A stretch of 64,000 nt of DNA from JAWKIJ01 sp041394325 (GCA_041394325.1 JAWKIJ010000001.1:992001-1056000); one strand, 5' to 3'. Shown: positions 43,497 to 52,274, numbered from the stretch's first letter. Numbers and translations are program-made. Notes: generated by a model not told the origin, from the sequence alone.

Positions 43497-44615
43497 CGAG
43501 GCCGATCCGTACGGGTTCTCCGCGAGCCCGAACACCTCCGCGAGCTCCGCCGGTACGGGCTGGTCCAGTTGGTCGTAACGGCATTCGGTCGGTTCCTTGT
43601 CGGGACGCCATCGAAGGAACCTCGCCGGGTGACGAAGCCGCCCAGCGGTGAGGCCCTGGTAGCCGACCTCGGCGACCAGGGCGATGCGCAGCGGTACCCA
43701 CCGGTGGTCCTTGCCCGCATTCCACCGGTTGGGTGCGCCGGGCATTCGTCCGTCCTCGTGTGCGGTGGCCTGCATCCACTCGGCCCATGGGTGCGTTTCG
43801 ATCGCTTCCGCCGTGTAGGGGGCAAGCTCGTCGAGCAGTTCGCGACGTCGCACAGCGGTGAAGCTCGACGCGACCCCGACGTGTTGGAGATCGCCTCGGT
43901 CGTCGAACAGGCCCAAGAGCAGCGAGCCGACCCCGTGGCCGTCCTTGTGGAAGCGGTGGCCGGCGACGACCATGTCGGCGGTCCGTTGGTGTTTGACCTT
44001 CAGGAGGGCACGCTTGCCCGACTCGTAACGGCCGTCCGACGGCTTTGCCATCACCCCGTCGAATCCGGCGCCTTCGAAGCGTTCGAACCACTGCTCCGCC
44101 AGTGATGCGTCGGCGGTGATAGGGGTCACGTGTACGGGTGGTGCGGCGTCGGCGAGCGCCTCCACCAGCAGTCGTCTGCGCTCGGCGAACGGCTCGTCGA
44201 CCAGCGAACGGTCACCCGACGCGATCATGTCGAACGCGACGAAGGCGGCCGGTGTCTCGACGGAGAGTCGATCGATCCGGCTCCGGGCGGGGTGGATCCG
44301 TCGGCCCAGCGCGTCGAAGTCGAGCCCGAGATCGGTGGCGATCACCAGCTCACCGTCGACGACGCATCGGCGCGGGAGCGCCGAACGGAGCGGCTCGACC
44401 AGTTCGGGGAAGTAGGGGGTCAGGACCTTGTCGTTGCGGCTGCCGAGTTGCACGTCGTCGCCGTCGCGGAACACGACGCACCGGAAGCCGTCCCACTTCG
44501 GTTCGTAGAGGAACGTCTGTGAGGCCGAGGAGCGGGGTACGACGGCGGAGGCCTTCGACAACATCGGGGGAACGGCATCGACACCGGCAGGTTCATGTCC
44601 GAGATCATGGGTCAC
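43494..44615 (-). CDS. ATP-dependent DNA ligase (LigC/LigB type)
   Basis: The 373-residue protein has the adenylation motif I FLYEPKWDGFRCVVF with catalytic Lys, motif III VDGELVI, motif IV GFDGVMAKP and motif V RALLKVKHQRTADMVVAG, then the OB-fold domain (RPDKEPTECRYDQLD at the end). It seals nicks with ATP and complements the NAD-dependent LigA found elsewhere in bacteria. Lack of polymerase or phosphoesterase domains separates it from full LigD. GTG 44615 is chosen (ATG 44564 is possible); no ribosome binding site is seen. Downstream lies the 5'-3' exonuclease, suggesting a repair pair. Confidence 0.88.
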   Translation of the reverse strand: MTHDLGHEPAGVDAVPPMLSKASAVVPRSSASQTFLYEPKWDGFRCVVFRDGDDVQLGSRNDKVLTPYFPELVEPLRSALPRRCVVDGELVIATDLGLDFDALGRRIHPARSRIDRLSVETPAAFVAFDMIASGDRSLVDEPFAERRRLLVEALADAAPPVHVTPITADASLAEQWFERFEGAGFDGVMAKPSDGRYESGKRALLKVKHQRTADMVVAGHRFHKDGHGVGSLLLGLFDDRGDLQHVGVASSFTAVRRRELLDELAPYTAEAIETHPWAEWMQATAHEDGRMPGAPNRWNAGKDHRWVPLRIALVAEVGYQGLTAGRLRHPARFLRWRPDKEPTECRYDQLDQPVPAELAEVFGLAENPYGSAS

Positions 44616-44708
44616 TCGGCGGGGACGCGCTCGCGATCGGCCCGTGACCGTCCCGATGAAGGTCGATCCGGTCCCACCGGTGATTCGGCCCCCCGTCGCG
44701 TCGAGCCG

Positions 44709-44714
44709 TAACCT
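44709..44714 (+). promoter_or_regulatory. candidate -10 box of a leaderless promoter (pccB)
   Basis: TAACCT ends 9 bases before ATG 44724. No ribosome binding site lies between them. The region is divergent from the ligase gene. Confidence 0.45.
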
Positions 44715-44723
44715 GCGTTCTCT

Positions 44724-46271
44724 ATGGATCATCCGCTGTCAGAGCGCGTCGCCGACCTCCGTCGACGCAAGGAGGCGTCGCGGACGCCGGGTTCGCAACG
44801 TTCGATCGACCGTCAGCACGAGCGGGGAAAGATGCTGGCCCGCGAACGGATCGAGTACCTCCTCGACGAGGGCTCCTTCCACGAACTCGACAGCCTGGCC
44901 CGGTCGCGCTCCAAGTCCACGACCGAGCGTCCCTACACCGACGGTGTGATCACCGGTTGGGGGACGATCGACGGACGCAAGGTTTTCGTGTTCAGCCAGG
45001 ACTTCACCGTCTTCGGCGGAGCGTTGGGAGAGGTCTTCGCGGAGAAGATCCACAAGGTGATGGACATGGCGTTGAAGGTGGGCGCGCCGGTCATCGGGCT
45101 CAACGACGGCGCGGGTGCCCGCATCCAGGAGGGTGTCGTCTCGTTGGCCAGTTACGGCGGGATCTTCTACCGCAACGTTGCCGCGTCGGGTGTCACTCCC
45201 CAGATCTCGGTGATCATGGGTCCCTGTGCCGGCGGAGCGGTGTACAGCCCGATCCTCACCGACTTCATCTTCATGGTCGACCAGTCGAGCTACATGTTCA
45301 TCACAGGGCCCGACGTGGTGAAGCAGGTCACCGGTGAGGACGTGAGCCAGCAGGACCTCGGCGGTGCCCGGGTCCACACCGCCAAGTCCGGGGTGGCCCA
45401 GTTCGTGTCGGCAGACGACAGGGCGGCGCTCGACGATGTTCGGTACCTGTTGAGCTTCCTTCCGTCGAACAACCTCGACCTGCCCCCGGTGATCGCGACC
45501 GACGACCCCGTCGATCGGCTTTGTCCCGAGTTGGTCGACATGCTGCCAGCCTCGGCCAATCAGGCCTACGACATGCGCAAGGTCGTGTCGACGGTCGCGG
45601 ACGACAACGAGTTCTTCGAGTATGCGGGGGACTGGGCACCTTCGATCGTGTGCGGCTTCGTCCGTCTCGGCGGGCATCCGGTGGGGGTCGTGGGCAACCA
45701 GCCGATGGCCATGGCGGGCGTACTCGACATCGAGAGCTCGTCGAAGGCGGCGAAGTTCGTGCGAACCTGCGACGGCTTCAACATTCCGCTCGTCACGTTC
45801 GTCGACGTACCCGGCTTCCTTCCGGGGGTCGACCAGGAGCATCACGGCATCATCCGTCACGGGGCCAAGCTGTTGTACGCCTACTGCGAGTCGACGGTTC
45901 CGAGGATCTCGGTCATCACCCGCAAGGCGTACGGCGGCGCCTACGTCGTGATGGACTCGAAGTCGATCGGGTCGGACCTGGCGTTCGCCTGGCCGAGCGC
46001 CGAACTAGCGGTCATGGGAGCGTCCGGGGCGGTCGAGATCGTCAATCGTCGTGAGTTGGCCGAGGCGGAGGACCCGGCCGCCCGGCGGGCGGAACTCATC
46101 GAGGAGTACACGGAGAGCTACTGCAACCCCTGGGAGGCGGTGGACCGCGGCTACATCGACGACGTGATCGATCCTGCCGAGACGCGTATCAAGTTGATCG
46201 CCGGCCTCGAGATGTTGCGGACCAAGAAGGAGACCCTTCCGCCGCGCAAGCACGGGAACATGCCGCTGTGA
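44724..46271 (+). CDS. pccB: propionyl-CoA/acyl-CoA carboxylase beta subunit (carboxyltransferase)
   Basis: The 515-residue protein has the two crotonase-like carboxyltransferase halves: ERGKMLARERIEYLLDEGSF at the start, INDGAG-type oxyanion motif (GLNDGAGARIQEGV), MGPCAGGAVYSPILTDF, then VDVPGFLPGVDQEHHGIIRHGAKLLYAY and KAYGGAYVVMDSK. It transfers carboxyl from biotin to propionyl-CoA to form methylmalonyl-CoA. The biotin carboxylase alpha subunit is not in the window. A small epsilon subunit gene follows with overlapping start. ATG 44724 is the natural start. Confidence 0.94.
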   Translation: MDHPLSERVADLRRRKEASRTPGSQRSIDRQHERGKMLARERIEYLLDEGSFHELDSLARSRSKSTTERPYTDGVITGWGTIDGRKVFVFSQDFTVFGGALGEVFAEKIHKVMDMALKVGAPVIGLNDGAGARIQEGVVSLASYGGIFYRNVAASGVTPQISVIMGPCAGGAVYSPILTDFIFMVDQSSYMFITGPDVVKQVTGEDVSQQDLGGARVHTAKSGVAQFVSADDRAALDDVRYLLSFLPSNNLDLPPVIATDDPVDRLCPELVDMLPASANQAYDMRKVVSTVADDNEFFEYAGDWAPSIVCGFVRLGGHPVGVVGNQPMAMAGVLDIESSSKAAKFVRTCDGFNIPLVTFVDVPGFLPGVDQEHHGIIRHGAKLLYAYCESTVPRISVITRKAYGGAYVVMDSKSIGSDLAFAWPSAELAVMGASGAVEIVNRRELAEAEDPAARRAELIEEYTESYCNPWEAVDRGYIDDVIDPAETRIKLIAGLEMLRTKKETLPPRKHGNMPL

Positions 46272-46536
46272 GTCGGCCGGTGTCGATCGCCGTCTCCGAG
46301 GCCGACACGTCGGCACCGGGCGCGCCGTTGCGTGCCGTCGGGGGCGGTCTGCCGCCGGGGCCGGGCCCACGACCGATCCCCACCGACGACGAGATGGCGG
46401 CCATCGTCGCGCGCTGGAGGTGGCGTGGCCCCGGGCCTCGACAGGGATCGAGTCGCCCGATGCGGCCGTCCGGTGGCGCTGGTCGGGCCGCTGGTGGACC
46501 AAACCGGTCCCACTCCGCCGCAATCGCCCCTGGTAG
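46268..46536 (+). CDS. pccE: acyl-CoA carboxylase epsilon subunit, frameshifted near 46410
   Basis: GTG 46268 overlaps the pccB stop. The first frame gives a small variable N-terminus and RPIPTDDEMAAIVA, close to the PTPEELAALVA signature of actinobacterial epsilon subunits. Then the frame drifts into Arg-rich nonsense, while the next frame from about 46412 reads EVAWPRASTG ... RWRWSGRWWTKPVPLRRNRPW and stops at 46534, the usual epsilon C-terminus. One base seems to be missing in GTCGCGCGCTGG. Epsilon subunits stabilise the alpha-beta carboxylase complex. Length once corrected is about 89 residues, normal for the family. Confidence 0.7.
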
Positions 46537-46569
46537 TGGCCGGGCGCGGCACCCGACGGTCGAACCGTC

Positions 46570-47304
46570 CTACGGACCGGTGAGGACGAGCTTCACCTCT
46601 ATCAACCCGTGGTCCTCGGTCTTCACGAACCCGAAGTCGGGTGGGTCGATGCCGAAGTCGGCGAACTTCACGTCGTGGTCGGCGACGATCTCCATACCCG
46701 TAGCCGTCCGTTGGGCGGTGAGATCAAGGGTGACCGAACGGGTCGTCCCCTTCAACGTGAGGCGACCGGTCGCCGTGGTCGAGAACGACTTGCCGAGCCC
46801 GGGGGCCCCGTCGAGCGGGATCGGCTTGGTCAGCTCGAAACTCGACGTCGGGTTCGACGCGGTGTCCATGATCCGACCCCGGAACTGCCCGTCGCGGCGA
46901 TCCTGATCGGAGGTGACGCTTGCCATGTCGACGGTGAAGTCGGCTTTCGTGACCGTCGTGCCCGAGATGGTGATCGAGCCGGTGACGGCGTCGGTGCGCC
47001 CAACCGCTTCGGCGTCGATGCCGTTGAGGACTTCCTTCACCCGGTAGCCCGCCACGGAGCCCGAACCGGGTTTCACCGACCACGTGCCGTCGAGAGTCGG
47101 TTCCCCGGCGGTGCTCGATCCGGTTCCCGTCGTGGCGGTCGGGTCGTCGCCGGTCGCGCCGGTTCCCTTGCCCGGCGTGGTCGTCGAGAGAGTGAGTCGC
47201 TCCGGCTGGTTGTCGGTGCTCACCTTCGCGTAGACGAGCGTGCCGCCCATCACCACCACGATCAGCGCCGCCGCCCCGATCAGTGCCTTCTTCCAAACAG
47301 CCAT
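46570..47304 (-). CDS. YceI-family lipocalin-like protein, membrane anchored
   Basis: The 244-residue protein has an N-terminal membrane helix (KKALIGAAALIVVVMGGTLVYA), a Thr/Gly-rich linker of about 45 residues and a YceI domain (LDGTWSVKPGSGSVAGYRVKEVL, SITISGTTVTKADFTVDMASVTSD, SFELTKPIPL, GRLTLKGTTRSVTLDLTAQR, FADFGIDPPDFGFVKTEDHGLIEVKLVLT). YceI barrels bind isoprenoid-type lipids. It lies outside the membrane as an anchored lipid-binding protein. A TATCCT box precedes ATG 47304 by six bases. It is convergent with pccE. Confidence 0.87.
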   Translation of the reverse strand: MAVWKKALIGAAALIVVVMGGTLVYAKVSTDNQPERLTLSTTTPGKGTGATGDDPTATTGTGSSTAGEPTLDGTWSVKPGSGSVAGYRVKEVLNGIDAEAVGRTDAVTGSITISGTTVTKADFTVDMASVTSDQDRRDGQFRGRIMDTASNPTSSFELTKPIPLDGAPGLGKSFSTTATGRLTLKGTTRSVTLDLTAQRTATGMEIVADHDVKFADFGIDPPDFGFVKTEDHGLIEVKLVLTGP

Positions 47305-47310
47305 CCGGGG

Positions 47311-47316
47311 AGGATA
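47311..47316 (-). promoter_or_regulatory. candidate -10 box of a leaderless promoter (YceI gene)
   Basis: TATCCT on the minus strand ends 6 bases before ATG 47304, separated only by CCCCGG. Confidence 0.45.
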
Positions 47317-47404
47317 GGGGGACGAACGTGCCGGAGGGGGTCGGGCTCTCGGCCGCGGCGGATCGACCACTATCGTGGACCGTTCCCGTTTTCGTGGAGG
47401 AGCG

Positions 47405-48688
47405 ATGACCGCAACGATCGTGGTCGGTACCCAATGGGGCGACGAGGGCAAGGGCAAGTTCACCGACCTCATCGCCAAGGAGATGTCGGTCGTGGTGCGC
47501 TACCAGGGCGGACACAACGCCGGGCACACCCTGGTGGTGGACGGCGAGTCGTTCGCGCTCCAACTCGTGCCGTCCGGTGTGCTGTACGACCACATCACCC
47601 CGGTGATCGGCAACGGGGTCGTGGTCGACCCGGTGGTGCTCCTTGCCGAGGTCGAGTCACTCGAATCCAAGGGTGTCGACTGCTCCCGCTTGAAGGTGTC
47701 GGGTAACGCCCACGTGATCTTCCCCTACCACCAGGAGCTCGATCGACTCATCGAGCGGCACCTCGGGAAGAACAAGCTCGGCACGACGAAACGTGGGATA
47801 GGACCGACCTACGCCGACAAGGCCAGTCGTGTGGGGATCCGGATCCAGGACCTCCTCGACGAGAAGATCCTGCGTCAGAAGCTCGACGCGGTGGTCGCCG
47901 AGAAGAACCTGGTGCTTGCCAAGGTCTACAACCGGTTGGGGTTCGACCCCGACGAGCTCGCCGACCACTACCTCACCGACGTGGTGCCCCGCGTGCGGCC
48001 CTACATCGCCGACACGGTGTCGTTGGTGCACGACGCCCTGGAGTCCGATCGACACGTCCTGTTCGAGGGGGCCCAGGCCACCTTCCTCGACATCGACCAC
48101 GGCACCTACCCCTATGTCACCTCGTCCAATCCCGTCGCCGGCGGTGCGTGCGTGGGTGCAGGGGTGGGGCCGCGCTACATCGACCGTGTCGTCGGCATTG
48201 CCAAGGCCTATGTCACCCGGGTCGGTGCCGGGCCGTTCCCGACCGAGTTGTCCGACGAGGCCGGCGACCGGTTGTGCGAGATCGGCCACGAATACGGCAC
48301 CAATACCGGTCGCCGTCGCCGATGCGGATGGTTCGACGTTCCGATGATGCGTCAGGCCGTGCGGCTGAACTCCCTGTCCGAGATAGCCCTGACGAAGCTC
48401 GACGTCCTGGACGGCTTCGACACCGTCAAGGTGTGCGTCGCGTACGAGGTGGACGGTCGGCGCGTCGAGCATCTGCCCTACCACCAGAGCGAGTTCCACG
48501 CAGCACGACCCGTCTACGAGGAACTGCCGGGATGGAACACCGAACTCGCGTCGTTCACGCGGCGTGAGCAACTTCCGACGGCGGCACTCCGGTACCTGGA
48601 GTTCCTCCAGGACCAGATCGGCGTTCCCATCAGCCTCGTCGGTACCGGTCCCGGCAGGGACCAGTTCGTGCACTTCACCGGGCCCTGA
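47405..48688 (+). CDS. purA: adenylosuccinate synthetase
   Basis: The 427-residue protein has VGTQWGDEGKGKFTDLIA (GTP loop with catalytic Asp), QGGHNAGHTLV, GTTKRGIGPTYADKASRVGI, FEGAQATFLDIDHGTYPYVTSSN and GTNTGRRRRCGWFD. It joins IMP and aspartate with GTP to make adenylosuccinate, which PurB then splits to AMP. GGAGGAG precedes ATG 47405. It faces the convergent kimA gene, 43 bases away, with no clear terminator between. Confidence 0.97.
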   Translation: MTATIVVGTQWGDEGKGKFTDLIAKEMSVVVRYQGGHNAGHTLVVDGESFALQLVPSGVLYDHITPVIGNGVVVDPVVLLAEVESLESKGVDCSRLKVSGNAHVIFPYHQELDRLIERHLGKNKLGTTKRGIGPTYADKASRVGIRIQDLLDEKILRQKLDAVVAEKNLVLAKVYNRLGFDPDELADHYLTDVVPRVRPYIADTVSLVHDALESDRHVLFEGAQATFLDIDHGTYPYVTSSNPVAGGACVGAGVGPRYIDRVVGIAKAYVTRVGAGPFPTELSDEAGDRLCEIGHEYGTNTGRRRRCGWFDVPMMRQAVRLNSLSEIALTKLDVLDGFDTVKVCVAYEVDGRRVEHLPYHQSEFHAARPVYEELPGWNTELASFTRREQLPTAALRYLEFLQDQIGVPISLVGTGPGRDQFVHFTGP

Positions 48689-48731
48689 GCCGAGGTCGCC
48701 GATCGCCCCGGGACGCTCACGGCTCGATCGG

Positions 48732-50708
48732 TCAGACCGGGTCCGCGCCGGGGACCTCCTCGACCGTCACACGGCGATGACGCCCATGGCCGGTCCCGGC
48801 GTCGGTCGGCGAAGGCTCGTCGTCGACGAGGTGGAACGGCACGGACACGACGACGGTGTCGCGGCGTGACAACAGCCGTACCTTCAGCGCGAGTGCCGAC
48901 TGGTTGTGCATGATGCCCTGCCACCAGTGCGAGGTGACGAACTCGGGGATCACGACGGTGACGTAGTCGTGGCCCCATTCGGCGGCGAGGGTGTCGAGCC
49001 GCGTGAGGATCGTCTGGGTGAGGTCGCGGTAGGGCGACTCGAGGATCTCGAGCGGCACGGAGATCTGGTACCGCTCCCAGTCGGAGCGAATTCGATCGGC
49101 ATGGTCCTCGTCGATGGCCACGGTCATCGCCAGCGTGTGGTCGGCGTGGACCGACCGCGCGTATCGCAACGCGTTGAGGGTCGAACGTTGGACGCCGCCG
49201 ACCAGGACCACGACGGCGTGCTGCAGCGTGGGCGCCTCGGGGCCGGGCGTGCTCTTGAGTTGGCGTGCGACCTGGTTGTAATGCCGCTTCACCGCCTTGA
49301 AGGCGAACACGATGATCGGCACGACCAACACGACGATCCACGCGCCGATCAGGAACTTCGACACGATCACGACCATCATCACGATGCCGGTGGCGACGGC
49401 TCCGACCGCCGAGAACAACAGTGACAGCCGCCAACCCTTCTGTCGCTGTCTCAGGTGGTGGCGCACCATGCCCGACTGGCTGAGGGTGAAGCTGGTGAAC
49501 ACGCCCACGGCGTAGAGCGGGATCAACTTGGAGACGTCGCCCTGGAAGACGACCAGCAGGAGCGCTGCGATCCCCGCGAGGATGAGCACTCCGTTGGAGA
49601 AGACGAGCCGGTCGCCCCGGGCAGCGAACTGGCGGGGGAGATAGCCGTCCTTGCCGAGGATCGCCGACAGACGCGGGAAGTCGGCGTACGCGGTGTTGGC
49701 CGCGAGCACGAGTATGGCCATGGTGGCGAACTGGAGGAAGTAATACGGCACGCTCTGGCCCATCAACGCCCGGCCCATGATGGAGATCACCGACTGGTTC
49801 TCCGAGGGCACGGGCTTCATCCACGCCGCGATGATCGAGATACCGAGGAATCCCGAACCGAGGACGACGGCCATCCAAACGAGGGTCTTGGCGGCGTTCT
49901 TCGCCTCGGGCCGACGGAACGCCGGGATGCCGTTGGAGATGGCCTCCACCCCCGACAATGCCACCGCACCGGAGGAGAACGCCCGGGCGAAGATGTACAG
50001 GCTGATCGGGACGAACGTATCGGCGACCTTGAAGTGCTTCCGGACGTGGGCGATGTCCTTCAGCGATGGTTCGATCACGGGCAGCGTGCCGCGGAGCTTG
50101 GCGATCAGGCCCCAGCCCACGAAGACGGCAAGGCCGATCATGTAGAGGTAGGTCGGAACGGCGAACAGCTTGCCCGACTCCTTGACTCCACGGAGGTTCG
50201 CCACGGTGAGGATCGCGACGAACAGCAGGCAGATCTCGACCTTGAACGGCTCGAGTGAGGGGAATGCCGAGTACAGCGCGAGGACACCCGCCGCGATGGA
50301 CACCGCGACGGTCAACACGTAGTCGACCAGCAGCGATCCGCCGGCGATCAGCGAGGGGGTCTCGCCGAGGTTCTCCCGACTGACGATGTATGCGCCTCCA
50401 CCGCCGGGGTAGGCGTGGATCGTCTCGCGGTAGCTGTTGGCGACGATGGCCAGGAGTGCAACCACCAGGATGCCGACGACGGGAAGCAGCGCCGGCGTGT
50501 CCTGGACGCCGAGCGCCGCACCCCTGTGCGCGTAGAGGCCGGCGGCACCCACGAGCACCAACATGACCTCACCGGTGGCGTATGCGGTCGAACTGATCGC
50601 GTCGGAGGAGAAGACCGCGAGCCCGATCGTCTTGGACAGGCGCTGGTGATCAGCCTCGTCGGTGGCGAGAGGCCGCCCGATGAGGAGCCGCTTGATGGCC
50701 GAGGGCAT
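48732..50708 (-). CDS. kimA: KimA-type high-affinity potassium importer
   Basis: The 658-residue protein matches KimA (YdaO) of Bacillus over its length: IKRLLIGRPLAT start, FSSDAISSTAYATGEVMLVLV, AYPGGGGAYIVSRENLGE, LIAGGSLLVDYVLTVAVS, SSGAVALSGVEAISNGIPAFRRP, ILVLAANTAYADFPRLSAIL, IPLYAVGVFTSFTLSQSGM. About 12 APC-fold helices are followed by a cytoplasmic domain (LQHAVVVLVGGVQRS, SPYRDLTQTI, HNQSALALKVRLL). KimA imports K+ with protons. It interrupts the pur cluster between purA and purD on the opposite strand. A TACGCT box 6 bases before ATG 50708 leaves no space for a riboswitch. Confidence 0.9.
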   Translation of the reverse strand: MPSAIKRLLIGRPLATDEADHQRLSKTIGLAVFSSDAISSTAYATGEVMLVLVGAAGLYAHRGAALGVQDTPALLPVVGILVVALLAIVANSYRETIHAYPGGGGAYIVSRENLGETPSLIAGGSLLVDYVLTVAVSIAAGVLALYSAFPSLEPFKVEICLLFVAILTVANLRGVKESGKLFAVPTYLYMIGLAVFVGWGLIAKLRGTLPVIEPSLKDIAHVRKHFKVADTFVPISLYIFARAFSSGAVALSGVEAISNGIPAFRRPEAKNAAKTLVWMAVVLGSGFLGISIIAAWMKPVPSENQSVISIMGRALMGQSVPYYFLQFATMAILVLAANTAYADFPRLSAILGKDGYLPRQFAARGDRLVFSNGVLILAGIAALLLVVFQGDVSKLIPLYAVGVFTSFTLSQSGMVRHHLRQRQKGWRLSLLFSAVGAVATGIVMMVVIVSKFLIGAWIVVLVVPIIVFAFKAVKRHYNQVARQLKSTPGPEAPTLQHAVVVLVGGVQRSTLNALRYARSVHADHTLAMTVAIDEDHADRIRSDWERYQISVPLEILESPYRDLTQTILTRLDTLAAEWGHDYVTVVIPEFVTSHWWQGIMHNQSALALKVRLLSRRDTVVVSVPFHLVDDEPSPTDAGTGHGRHRRVTVEEVPGADPV

Positions 50709-50714
50709 CCGCGC

Positions 50715-50720
50715 AGCGTA
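50715..50720 (-). promoter_or_regulatory. candidate -10 box of a leaderless promoter (kimA)
   Basis: TACGCT on the minus strand ends 6 bases before ATG 50708. The same hexamer and spacing precede the STAS gene. Confidence 0.45.
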
Positions 50721-50905
50721 TGACGGCGACTCGTCGGCGGACCCAATCGCGGACCGCTCCGGTCACGGGTTCGTGGGCTGCATCGAGCCGACCTGGGCGC
50801 CGCGTGCGCGTGCGGAGCCGAGGAGGGGGCCTCGGACTCGACGCGCTAGAAACAGGGGGTGCTGTCGTCGTCGTGCTCCCGGACGCGCACGCGGCGGTCC
50901 CGTCG

Positions 50906-52162
50906 ATGACGGCCGGCGCAGACCGGCACGTGGTCGTGGTCGGCTCCGGTGGCCGCGAGGCGGCCTTGGCCGACGTGTTGTCTCGCCACGCCCGGGTCAC
51001 CGTCACACCCGGCAACCCGGGGATCCCGGGCTCGGTGACGACGCCGGCGACCGATCTCGACGCCGATCTGTTCGTCATCGGCCCCGAGGCGCCGCTGGTC
51101 GACGGGCTCGCGGACCGGCTCCGGGCCAGGGGAGGGTTGGTCTTCGGTCCCGGCGCGGACGGTGCCCGCCTCGAGGGCTCCAAGGCGTGGATGAAGGACC
51201 TCCTCGTCGAGGCGGGTGTCCCGACGGCGCGGCATGCCACCTTCGGCGATCCCGCGGCAGCCTTGGCCTTCCTCGACACGATGTCGGCACCGTGGGTCGT
51301 GAAGACCGACGGGCTGGCGGCCGGCAAGGGCGTGGTGGTGACCGCTGAGCTCGCGGAGGCCCGCGACGCCGTGCGGTCCTATCTGTCCGGTGCGGCCTTC
51401 GGGGACGCGGGCCGGCAGGTCGTGATCGAGGAGGGCCTCAGCGGTCCGGAGGTCTCGGTCCTCGCTCTGTGTGATGGCACTCGTGCGGTGCCGCTCGCCC
51501 CCGCTCAGGACTTCAAACGCGCCTTCGACGGCGACGACGGCCCGAACACCGGTGGGATGGGCGCATATTCCCCGGTACCGGAGGTCGACGACGACCTCCT
51601 CGTGACGGTGATGGCCGACTTCGTCGAGCCGACCATCGGGGCCTTGAGAGCGCGCGGCATCGACTACAGGGGGGTGTTGTACGCAGGGCTCATGCTCACT
51701 CCCGACGGTCCACGGATGCTCGAGTACAACGTGCGCTTCGGTGATCCCGAGTGCCAGGTGGTCCTGCCCCGTGTGCGCAACGATCTGGTGCAGATCCTCG
51801 CGGAGTGCGCCGCCGGAGAACTTCGCACGATCCCCGATTTCGGGGACGACGCGATGGTCACCGTCGTCTGCGCTGCGGCGCGGTACCCGGCCTCCGGCTC
51901 GACCGGTGAGCCCATCGTGGGCATCGAGGAGGCCGATGCTCTCGAAGGGGTGAACGTGTACTGCGCCGGGGTCGGCGAGCGCGACGGGCACCTCGTCACC
52001 GCGGGCGGTCGCGTGCTGGACGTGTGCGGGCGGGGCCCCACGATCCACGCAGCCCGTGAGGCCGCGTACCGTGGCGTGGCGGCGGTCGGCTTCGAAGGTA
52101 TGAGGTATCGCCGCGACATCGCCCTGTCGGCATCGGAGCGCTCCTCGGGGGGCCGTCGGTGA
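50906..52162 (+). CDS. purD: phosphoribosylamine-glycine ligase
   Basis: The 418-residue ATP-grasp protein shows HVVVVGSGGREAALA, VIGPEAPLVDGLADRL, GSKAWMKDLLVEAGVPTA, PWVVKTDGLAAGKGVVV, AQDFKRAFDGDDGPNTGGMGAYSP and EYNVRFGDPECQVVLPR. It forms glycinamide ribonucleotide, step 2 of purine synthesis. ATG 50906 is chosen for the family start; upstream frame is non-conserved. The 197 bases between the kimA start and this ATG must hold its promoter. It is followed after 112 bases by purE. Confidence 0.95.
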   Translation: MTAGADRHVVVVGSGGREAALADVLSRHARVTVTPGNPGIPGSVTTPATDLDADLFVIGPEAPLVDGLADRLRARGGLVFGPGADGARLEGSKAWMKDLLVEAGVPTARHATFGDPAAALAFLDTMSAPWVVKTDGLAAGKGVVVTAELAEARDAVRSYLSGAAFGDAGRQVVIEEGLSGPEVSVLALCDGTRAVPLAPAQDFKRAFDGDDGPNTGGMGAYSPVPEVDDDLLVTVMADFVEPTIGALRARGIDYRGVLYAGLMLTPDGPRMLEYNVRFGDPECQVVLPRVRNDLVQILAECAAGELRTIPDFGDDAMVTVVCAAARYPASGSTGEPIVGIEEADALEGVNVYCAGVGERDGHLVTAGGRVLDVCGRGPTIHAAREAAYRGVAAVGFEGMRYRRDIALSASERSSGGRR

Positions 52163-52274
52163 CGACGGTGCGCAACGCTCCCACCGGTTCGTCGCGAGCC
52201 CGCGTCCGACGTCGCCGACGGGGTGTGTCACGGCCCCGACGTGCATCGAGTCCACAACGTGGCGAAGGAGCGCA

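Larger units (their letters stand above)
43415..43506. repeat. 35-bp direct repeat carrying a promoter and start codon (copies 43415-43449 and 43472-43506)
   Basis: Two exact 35-base copies lie 57 bases apart. On the minus strand each contains GGCCTCGTAACCTCAGCCG, then ATGCAGGTCCACC: the ligase stop codon (TAA), a TAACCT -10-like box and a start codon with the first codons of the exonuclease. The rest of the 57-base period is not duplicated. Confidence 0.95.

Noticed and set aside
43415..43506. Direct repeats as a CRISPR fragment
   Set aside because: Only two copies, and the repeat is made of gene end and gene start sequence; no cas gene is present.
46332..46583. Separate small gene inside the pccE region
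   Set aside because: Arg/Gly-rich frame with no family pattern; the pccE halves in the two other frames explain the region.
50709..50905. Possible c-di-AMP riboswitch controlling kimA
   Set aside because: A -10-like TACGCT lies six bases before the kimA ATG, leaving no room for the long riboswitch leader, and no matching fold is seen.
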